From: Flaccisagitta enflata
Lineage: Eukaryota; Chaetognatha; Sagittoidea; Aphragmophora
NCBI GenBank assembly: GCA_965153355.1
Contig: OZ231127.1
Coordinates: 14,570,001-14,634,000 of the forward strand
Direction: 5' to 3'
DNA: 64,000 nucleotides
In this document: positions 57,584-64,000 of the stretch, in pieces
Layout: each line of letters begins with the position of its first letter
How positions within the stretch are numbered: position 1 is the first letter of the stretch
The notes under the pieces: model-generated
The model's database searches: none
What the model saw: the letters and a program-made list of their open reading frames with translations, nothing else
Told to the model about the DNA's origin: nothing
Program-made: the position numbers and the translations under genes

Positions 57584-60071
57584 CTAAATAAATAAATGAA
57601 TAAACAAACTAATAAATAAATAAATAAATAAATGAATAAATAGATAAATAGATAAATAAATGAATAAATAGATAAATAAAAGAATAAATGAATGAATAAA
57701 TAAATGAATAATTAAATAAATAAATAAATGAATAAATAGATAAATAGATAAATAAATGAATAAATAGATAAATAAAAGAATAAATGAATGAATAAATAAA
57801 TGAATAAATAAATAGATGAATAAATGAATGATTAGATAACTGTTTTATACGAAATTGACTTACCGAAACTCCGAACTTGTAGAAGATTTTGGCTTTTGAG
57901 GCGATGACTCCGTAGTAATAAGTGTCGCAGCTGCTCTGCCGGTTCTTCCTTTTGCACATTTGCATGAATGAGTCGCGGAATGATTTAGGAAGATAATTTC
58001 GACCGTCCAACAGTTCGCGATAAATCAATCTGAAAGTAATGAACAGTTCACTTTCAAGTACAGGGTAATCAGTGTAAAAAAGAGTTCACAAGTACAGGGT
58101 AATCAGTGTAAAAAAGAGTAAAATAACACTGGCTGAAGGGAAAAATTCTGCACTTTGATTTGAGCCTGAAATGTGTATAGAAGGGAAACAAGTGACGCGG
58201 GGTCACAATATCGTTGGGGACGGGTGGGCAGGGGCAGTCAACCCCCATCCACACCTAACACCCCGCCTAACACCCTTTCCAACTCAGACATTAACACAAA
58301 AAACTGTAAAACGCTCGTTTTTCCACTATTCGACTCGTGATGACGAACCAATGGACTAACGGACCAACGGACGAACAGACCGACGGACCAACGGACGGAC
58401 AAAGCGGTAACGCATTCGTTCGACGATCCACACGGCGCATCTTATTGGCGTACTTGGCCTTGTTCTTTCATGAATTGCGCTGTAGTGAAGCTCAAGTGTA
58501 TTTCAGACGATGTTGTCATGGCCATCGCAACAAATCATTTAAACAATCAATTAAAGCAATGGGCGGTCCCGAAGTGACAAATATTCACTAAGTCCTTTAT
58601 GCTTTTCTTTGATTTTTAAGTTTTTTGAAAAAAAATTAAAAAACATTAAAATGTGAGAAAATAATTTTCTGATTTATGTTCACATTATATTTGTCTACAT
58701 TTCTCCTTTCGCGGACCACAAATCTATCAAAACGAATTTGGTTCTCTAACCAATCAGTAGATGTAGTAAGGACATCAATTCGGGTTCTTTCCAGTAGAAA
58801 TATTGCCTCTGTCTAGAAACAGTAATGAATGGGAAGTCACATCATGCATCAAGGCCCTCTGTAAGAGCTTGTGATACCGTCGCAGTATGCAGTAAGAGTG
58901 GCAGCGGTCCTCAAGGATCTGATGTTCTTTGATTCTTGGTTCAAAATTGTGCCTAGATGATTTGGGCCCAGAGGCATGAGATTGGATTTGAGGTTGGGAT
59001 TTGGGTCTCGCTTCGAGGCTTTGGGCTGTTGGCTATTTTATACTTGCACTAAAAGGAAGTTTCAAAGAGAGCCTAATATACGCGTATATATGTACGCACA
59101 CCCTATTTTCCATGTCAATAAGAGACGAGACCAACACAACAATAATTGGATAATTGAATAATTGTTAAATTTTGGTTTATTACCCAGGTATTTGCCCTTA
59201 ACTAATATTTGTAAGCAAAAACAAGGAGTGCAGTGGTGCGTGTATTAACTAGTCAGTGAGGGTTCACAAGGCACCTATAGTGCCTATTGTGCCTATAGTG
59301 AAGTCCCTCTTCCATTTAATTCAGTTTGGGTATAGTGAGGGATATTGTTCCACATGTCATAAGTTAAGTAGTCACTGTTCATGTGATGCGAGATCTAGAC
59401 TAATAGAAAACTCGTAATCTTTTCGGCTGAGGAATTAAGGTCAATATGCGTTAAGTAAGATAACATATGTTTTAATTAACTTAGTGAAAAAATAAAAGAG
59501 AGAAGGAAATTGTTCGTTTTCAACCACAAAAAAAAAAAAAAAAAAGAAGAGATCATCAAGAAATTTTAACAATTTTTTTTTTTAATTTTCCTTGACATTG
59601 GCCACAAAGAAGCGGATATTCACCGCAAAGCATCCCAATTCCAACTTGTACTCTAGAGTTTAGATCCAAGAAGGTATATAGTTACCAAAATTATTGATGT
59701 ACGTAACGACAACTGAACGGTGTATCGTTTTGAGGCAAGAGGCCTCATGCTCGAAGATCAGGAGCTGTTTACGGCGTATACATTCAAATGCAAATGGGGG
59801 TCGGATGTTTGTCATTTTGGGGAGAAGGCGGCCTAAGGAGAGGATTGAATCAAACATTTCAAACTTACCTGGTTTTGGCGCGATCGACGGAATATCCCCT
59901 CGGAGCTTCCTCCTCCTCCTCCTCGGCCTCCTCCGTGACAGGCGCTTGTGTGGTGACGGGTCTTCTCAACGGTCTGCGGAGTCGGAAGCTGCGTCTTTGG
60001 CCGTCAACGCCGCCGAGCAGCAAACAAAGAAGCGCCACCAACGACAAACAAAGCAAACGCCGACCCAACAT
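56047..60071 (-). CDS. Gene 2: small secreted six-cysteine protein (4 exons)
   Basis: Predicted exons, in transcript order: 60071-59869, 58029-57864, 57223-57054 and 56221-56047. They total 714 nt, giving 237 aa plus stop, with phases 2, 0 and 2 agreeing at every junction. Layout: signal peptide (about 1-24: LLCLSLVALLCLLLGGVDG); an Arg/Pro-rich stretch; an acidic run TEEAEEEEEEAP (about 47-57); then a helical mature region with six cysteines (MCKR, SSCD, EKCI, RTCI, VCPG, QRCL). No transmembrane segment follows the signal peptide, so secretion is inferred. I do not recognise the family. Dibasic RR sites after the signal peptide could be processing sites. Further exons in the long first intron cannot be excluded. 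Confidence 0.7.
56262..56306. repeat. (GA)n microsatellite in gene 2 intron 3
   Basis: About 22 GA dinucleotides close to the exon 4 acceptor. Confidence 0.95.
56460..57110 (-). repeat. About 75-bp tandem array of exon-end plus splice-donor copies
   Basis: Nine copies of a segment whose minus strand reads GGAGAACTTGCATCTACAAT, GAGACCATTCATTTATGGTT and CTTGGGGTGAGTATAG. Copy spacing is about 65-76 bp, and two spacer types (GATTGAATCTTCTGCGC and GTTATAATCTTTTGCGC on the plus strand) roughly alternate. The copy nearest exon 3 is the exon's own 3' end; most others keep the GTGAGT donor. Confidence 0.85.
57054..57223 (-). CDS. Gene 2 exon 3, whose 3' end seeds a tandem array
   Basis: Acceptor GCTTATACAG, donor TTGGG|GTGAGT. 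Encodes LEEYSETMSAILEKCIADLD, AIERRTDKSDKLATQPERF and NRWRTCIYNETIHLWFLG. The last 50 bp and the donor are copied about eight more times downstream in the intron (56460-57053). Confidence 0.7.
57310..57838. repeat. (GAAT)n and (AATA)n array in gene 2 intron 2
   Basis: GAAT repeats to about 57510, then AATA/GATA repeats. An inner segment of about 110 bp (AATGAATAAATAGATAAATA type) is duplicated. A family F-like 5' end (AACAAGCCCC, CCAACGATGCGTCC) sits just left of it at 57274-57306. Confidence 0.85.
57864..58029 (-). CDS. Gene 2 exon 2
   Basis: Acceptor TTACTTTCAG and strong donor TTTCG|GTAAGT. Encodes LIYRELLDGRNYLPKSFRDS, MQMCKRKNRQSSCDTYYYGV and SKAKIFYKFGVS. It enters in phase 2, matching exon 1, and leaves in phase 0, matching exon 3. 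Confidence 0.75.
58187..58465. mobile_element. Family D element fused to inverted family C end, in gene 2 intron 1
   Basis: AACAAGTGACGCGGGGTCAC, GTTGGGGACGGGTGGGCAGG, CTATTCGACTCGTGATGACG, a GACC/GACG tract and GACAAAGC. The terminal hairpin is replaced by GGTAACGCATTCGTTCGACG and GTACTTGGCCTTGTT, which is the 5' end of a family C element on the minus strand. Confidence 0.7.
58466..59868. other. Gene 2 intron 1, otherwise unassigned
   Basis: AT-rich with a degenerate GAGGTTGGGATTTGGG minisatellite trace at about 58980-59020. No additional exon with matching phase was found, but a short one could be missed. Confidence 0.4.
59869..60071 (-). CDS. Gene 2 exon 1: signal peptide and acidic stretch
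   Basis: The ATG at 60071 (A at -3) opens MLGRRLLCLSLVALLCLLLG, a clear signal peptide. The exon ends at a strong donor, ACCAG|GTAAGT, in phase 2. A longer open frame upstream lacks another ATG. Confidence 0.75.
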
Positions 60072-60179
60072 CGTGATTGTGTTAATGGCTATCTCCAAAC
60101 AAATGGTCTGAAAAGATGTATCAGAGAGAGATTCAGAATGACGACTTACGCAGAAAACATTATCAGTTGGTGAATGTCA

Positions 60180-60425
60180 GTCAGTCAGTGAATAAAGAAA
60201 TTAAGTCAGTTATTTAACGACGGACCATGTGTTTCGTGACACTTAAAATGTCGAGAAAAAGAAAGAAACGAAAAGGCATCACATGGTGTATTCTCCATTT
60301 CTTATCATAAGTGAGTCGCATACATGAAGGGAAAGTTAAAGTCTAACAAAGTACGTCGATCGGTTGATTGGACTGGGAAGAAGTGAATTAGTTTATTTAA
60401 GGTCTGTCTCAAACAGACAACCGCT
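60180..60425. other. Unassigned sequence upstream of gene 2
   Basis: Upstream of the gene 2 start. No TATA box or other promoter motif could be supported. Confidence 0.3.
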
Positions 60426-60560
60426 TTTTATGGGAAGCGGCCCCAAAGGACCGGTGTCCAATAGGACACAGGGGTGAACTTTCATTTTTCAGACGTCCGT
60501 CCATCCGTTCTTCCGTCCTTCCATCCTTCCGTCCTTCCGTCCTTCCTTCCTGCATAATCA
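60426..60560 (+). repeat. Family A element fragment
   Basis: GGGAAGCGGCCCCAAAGG, GTGTCCAATAGGACACAGGG (a hairpin with a changed loop), a GTCCATCC tract and GTCCTTCC repeats. Confidence 0.6.
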
Positions 60561-60999
60561 CTGCCCCTGCCCCTACACACGCGACAATGACAGTCATGAT
60601 TTTGGCCCAGCCCAAAAACAAAACAAAATATGAAAATTGTGGCAGGGAAAAAGGGAGTGATTATTCCTTATTTCTCCTTATCTTTTTTCTTTATTTTCTT
60701 GGGGTTTTTTTTAGCCTTTAATTTCAGACTCTGCATTTTCTTTATTTTTCCCATTAACGCCCATTCGTTGAAAGCCTAAAATGTGCATAAAAAACGTTGG
60801 AAAAAAAAGTTGAGCTGTTTTAAGAGGGAAATATCGAGCGGGATTATTTCTTCTCAAAACAATCAACGACACACTCACACACAAAAATCTGAGATTAATT
60901 TTTTTTTTTTCAAAAGATGAAAAAAATTCCTGAACTGCTTTAGTTTCAATTAAAGATGTGCGTTGACCTCGAGACGAAAGGGAGAGGAAGACACACACA
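60561..60999. other. Unassigned sequence
   Basis: T-rich, nothing recognised. Confidence 0.35.
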
Positions 61000-61004
61000 A
61001 AAAT

Positions 61005-61068
<64 letters not shown>

Positions 61069-61082
61069 CACACACACACACA
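61000..61082. repeat. (GA)n, (GACA)n and (CA)n compound microsatellite
   Basis: Three adjacent simple repeats. Confidence 0.95.
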
Positions 61083-61521
61083 TGGAAAGACAGACAAACA
61101 TATAGAAACGGATGGTGGACACGAAGACATAGTTAAATATAATCAGAATGATTTTCACTCAGACAAGGAAGTAGAGGGCAGGGCAAACAAACAGACAAAC
61201 ATGACAAAAAAGATGTCAAAAGCTGAAACCGAAAAAACGAACGTATGGGTAGATAGAAGACGACTAACAAGTGTAAAGTCACTTAAGTGGGTCCACATGA
61301 AGACATCGTTCCCTACTCTTGAGTCTTGACTATCCGGCGTCAAGAACGAGCAGAACATTAGTAGCCGTGCTTCCGGCCTTGTATTAACTACACGTCAAAT
61401 GTCACAAAAAACGGCAACTGAAGACATACTGAATTGTGAAATTATCATCCTTTTAAATCGAAAAAAAAAAAGAAAATGTAGAAGCGCCTGGGGCTTCAGT
61501 TTGCCATGATATGGTAGGGAA
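61083..61521. other. Unassigned sequence
   Basis: Plus-strand frame to 61329 is lysine-rich with no recognisable domain. Not supported as a gene. Confidence 0.35.
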
Positions 61522-61654
61522 AACAAGTAACACGGGGTTACAATATCGTCGCGGACGGGTGGGCAGGGGCGCACAACCCCCCCACCCCCCATCGAACGGA
61601 TGACTAATGGATGGACAGACAAACGAGCAGACGGACAAAGTCGGCCACTTAAAA
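61522..61654 (+). mobile_element. Family D short element, copy D5
   Basis: AACAAGTAACACGGGGTTAC, ATCGTCGCGGACGGGTGGGC, a C run, then GGACAGACAAACGAGCAGAC and GACAAAGTCGGCCACTTAAA. The terminal hairpin is degenerate. Confidence 0.65.
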
Positions 61655-61740
61655 ACGAGTAACCAAAGCAACGTAACGAAAAAAATGAAAAGAAAAAATA
61701 TTATGAAAATAGGATCAGGATCAGGGCAGTAAGAAAGAAA

Positions 61741-61830
61741 TTAAGAAAGAAAGACCGACCGACGGACAGACCGACCGACAAGGCGGAGTAGAAATAAAGA
61801 AAGTAAGAAAAAAAAATGTAGAAAGTTAAA

Positions 61831-61882
<52 letters not shown>

Positions 61883-62060
61883 AAAAAGAAAGAAGAAAGA
61901 AAAGAAAGAAAGAAAAGAGAATGAGAGTAAGAAAGATATATGTAACAGAAAGAAGAAGAAAGGAAGAGGAAGAAGAAGAAGAAGAAAGAAGAGAAGAAAG
62001 AAGAGAAAGAAGAAAGAAGAATGTGAGAAGAAAGATGTATGTAACAGAAGAAGAAGAAGA
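61741..62060. repeat. GACC fragment and GAAA/GAAGAA purine tract
   Basis: GACCGACCGACGGACAGACC with GACAAGGCGGAGTA (family B-like core), then GAAA repeats and AAGAAGAAG repeats. Confidence 0.8.
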
Positions 62061-62080
62061 AGAAGAAGAAGAGAGACGAT

Positions 62081-62215
62081 GATATAAAAAGGCCAAAAAA
62101 GGGAGGAAATTGGGAAAGGGAACCAACCAGCATGACTTTTGTTTACGCCAATGAAGGACGGAAGTTTAAGTTGTTGCTCTTTAGGTAGCGCTTTGCAGTT
62201 GTTTGTCAAGAAGGA
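62081..62215 (+). repeat. Direct duplication, copy 1
   Basis: From GATATAAAAAGGCC through GGGAACCAACCAGCATGACT and TTTGCAGTTGTTTGTCAAGA. Almost identical to 62463-62601. Confidence 0.9.
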
Positions 62216-62462
62216 CCTACCGACCTACCGACCGTTCTGGCAAGGTGTAAGTTGAATGTCGACTAAATATAGGGTGAAATATATAAAGAAAGAAAAAAAA
62301 GAAGAAAGAAAGGAAAAAGAAAAAAGAGGGAAAAAAAAGAAAGAAAGAAGAAAGAAAGAAAGAATGAAGAAAAAAGATGTAACAGAAAGAAAGAAAAGAA
62401 AGAAGGAATGTGAGAGTAAGAAAGAAGTATAAAGAGAGAGAGAGAGAGAGAGAGAAAGAGGT

Positions 62463-62601
62463 GATATAAAAAGGCCAAAAAAAGGGGGGGGGAGGAAATT
62501 GGGAAAGGGAACCAACCAGCATGACTTTTGTTTACGCCAATGAAGGACGGAAGTTTAAGTTGTTGCTCATTAGGTAGCGCTTTGCAGTTGTTTGTCAAGA
62601 A
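62463..62601 (+). repeat. Direct duplication, copy 2
   Basis: Same segment as 62081-62215, 382 bp downstream, with a short extra G run. The intervening purine tract is also partly repeated. Confidence 0.9.
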
Positions 62602-62631
62602 TTAAGACAAAAGCCATTTCTAGTTGCGAAC

Positions 62632-62695
62632 ACGCAACTCTATAAGAGGCTTTGTCCGTCCACGCGGTCTGTCCGTTGGTCCGTTGGTCTGTTTG
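62632..62695 (-). mobile_element. Family D-type 3' end
   Basis: Hairpin AGTTGCGAACACGCAACT at 62632-62649, then CTATAAGAGGCTTTGTCC and a GTCC/GTTGGTCC tract. The 5' end is missing. Confidence 0.65.
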
Positions 62696-63217
62696 AGAGA
62701 AATGTTATGAAACAATTTAAGCATTGGATTACGATGCACTCTCCGAGCTTATACTCACGGCATGAGGAATTGATATTAATACAGTGTGGAATGCAAATTG
62801 TAAATGTACACAGTAGCGATCCAATTTAAGAATTCGGTTTTACAATGGGACGTATCATATAAACGGACATTTTTAGGAGCAAACCGAGTTTTAAAAGACA
62901 CAATCAAAGCAAGGCAGAAATAATGGAAGCTAATTTATCTGCCTCATCTCAGATGTGTCGAGAAACCACGGCCCAACCAACCATCCCCCTCTGAGAGGTT
63001 CAGCCCCCCCACATTCCCAGCACAGATCCCGCACCCAACCACCCAGCACTCAAACCCCCAGAAACCCCCCCCCCCTGTGTCCCTCCCCTAATGACTAATG
63101 TAGCCCACTCCTTGGGCACCCGGCCCCGTTACCCTGTAACCCACCGACCCGACCTGTGATGTGATGATCGAGTCAATAAGTGTGAAAACGCGCATTTATG
63201 ATGCAACAGTTTTCAAT
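62696..63217. other. Unassigned sequence, partly C-rich
   Basis: No gene recognised. 62980-63150 is C-rich (CCCAACCACCCAGCACTC, CCCCCCCCCC). Confidence 0.4.
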
Positions 63218-63600
63218 TTTGGGCAGTGGCCCCGAAGGGGACGATGTCCTGTAGAACACAGGAGAACTTTTGTTCGTTCGTCTGTCCGTCCGTGCGTACG
63301 TCCCCCCCCCCCCCAGCCTCGAGGCACAAATCCTAGCCTCTAGGCTCAAATCGCAGCCTCAAGGCTCAAATCCCAGCCTGGAGGACCAAATCCCAGCCTT
63401 GAGGCTCAAATCCCAGCCTCGAGGCTAAAATCCCAGCCTCGAGGCTCAAATCCCAGCTTCAAGGCTCAAATCCCAGCCTCAAGGCTCAAATCCAAGCCTC
63501 TAGGCTCAAATCCCAGCCTAGAGGCTGAAACCTCAGCCTTGAGGCACAAATCCCAGCCTCACAAACTCATTGGGCAATAGTTACCCTGTGTTCTACATAC
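63218..63600 (+). repeat. Family A element with 20-bp minisatellite
   Basis: GGGCAGTGGCCCCGAAGGGG, GATGTCCTGTAGAACACAGG, a GTTCGTTCG/GTCCGTCC tract, a C run, and about 13 copies of CTCAAATCCCAGCCTCGAGG. It closes with CATTGGGCAATAGTTACCC and TGTGTTCTACA, the inverted partner of the left hairpin. Confidence 0.7.
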
Positions 63601-63687
63601 TACAGACTAATTTTTAGGAGTCGCACGATCTCCCATTGTCAACCTGTGGCGTTATCTGACAGATACTTGATTTGTTTCATATAACAA

Positions 63688-64000
63688 CATTAACAATGAC
63701 AACAACAACGACAACGGAAAGGGCGACAACGGCGACAAAGGCGATGATGGCGATGATGGCGACGATAGTGACAATGGCGACGATGTCGACGATGGCCTTC
63801 ATCGCCATCATTGCCGTCATTACTGTCATCGCCATTGTCGCCATTGTCGCCATTGTCGCCATTGTCGCCATCGTCGCCATCATCGCCATCACCATCGTCG
63901 CCATCGCCATCGTCGCCATTGCCGCCATCGTCGCCATTGTCGCCATTGTTGCCATCGTCGCCATCATTGCCATCATCGCCGTTGTTAGCATCGTCGCCAT
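63688..64000. repeat. GAC/GCC triplet array with inverted halves
   Basis: GGCGACGATG-type triplets to about 63797, then the complementary CATCGCCATTGTCGCC type to the window end, so the two halves can pair. Open frames (Met-Ala-Thr repeats) are artefacts. Confidence 0.9.

Noticed and set aside
63688-64000. Met-Ala-Thr repeat protein at the window end
   Set aside because: Simple triplet repeat; both strands are open for the same reason.

Overview
This window is non-bacterial, intron-containing DNA, most likely from an invertebrate animal. Two genes with signal peptides and GT-AG introns can be assembled. One carries an LDL-receptor class A repeat and two SRCR domains, a combination typical of metazoan secreted proteins. 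The rest is extremely rich in microsatellites, minisatellites, satellites and short non-autonomous transposons. I cannot name the phylum. The abundance of hairpin-ended elements carrying (GACC/GACG)n would fit a mollusc, annelid or similar lineage, but that is only a guess.

Layout. 0-2 kb: short repeats and microsatellites. 2.0-8.1 kb (minus): gene 1, a five-exon gene for a secreted protein of about 1134 aa; splice phases agree at every junction, and its introns hold three transposon copies. 8.2-9.1 kb: a 0.9 kb (TTG)n array. 9.4-18.6 kb: short hairpin-ended elements, a 65-bp perfect palindrome and many microsatellites. 19.3-21.0 kb: a 78-bp satellite with block structure. 22.1-24.1 kb: a TA-flanked inverted-repeat element with a second element nested in its left end. 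26.2-27.4 kb: a long hairpin-ended element full of CAT repeats. 27.9-34.0 kb: three colinear pieces of a LINE reverse transcriptase (minus), separated by other insertions including a 1004-bp Tc1/mariner-like element. 34.5-42.5 kb: a satellite of about 1.05-kb units with a 2084-bp higher-order repeat. 42.9-53.8 kb: long hairpin-ended elements, some nested, two of them in inverted orientation. 54.4-55.1 kb: a 130-aa ORF of unknown nature and a 255-bp element with a 9-bp target duplication. 56.0-60.1 kb (minus): gene 2, a four-exon gene for a small secreted protein of about 237 aa, with a tandem array of splice-donor copies in its last intron. 60.2-64 kb: more repeats.

The most notable pattern is a superfamily of short elements, about 20 copies. 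They begin with AACAAG, end in a (GACC/GACG)n tract plus GACAAAGC or GACAGAGCC, and finish with an 18-nt hairpin followed by an A run. The hairpin stem differs between families, but both strands change together, and the same word occurs near the 5' end. I interpret these as non-autonomous Helitron/Helentron-like elements. The two genes show no functional link beyond both encoding secreted proteins on the minus strand. All calls come from reading the sequence; no searches were run.
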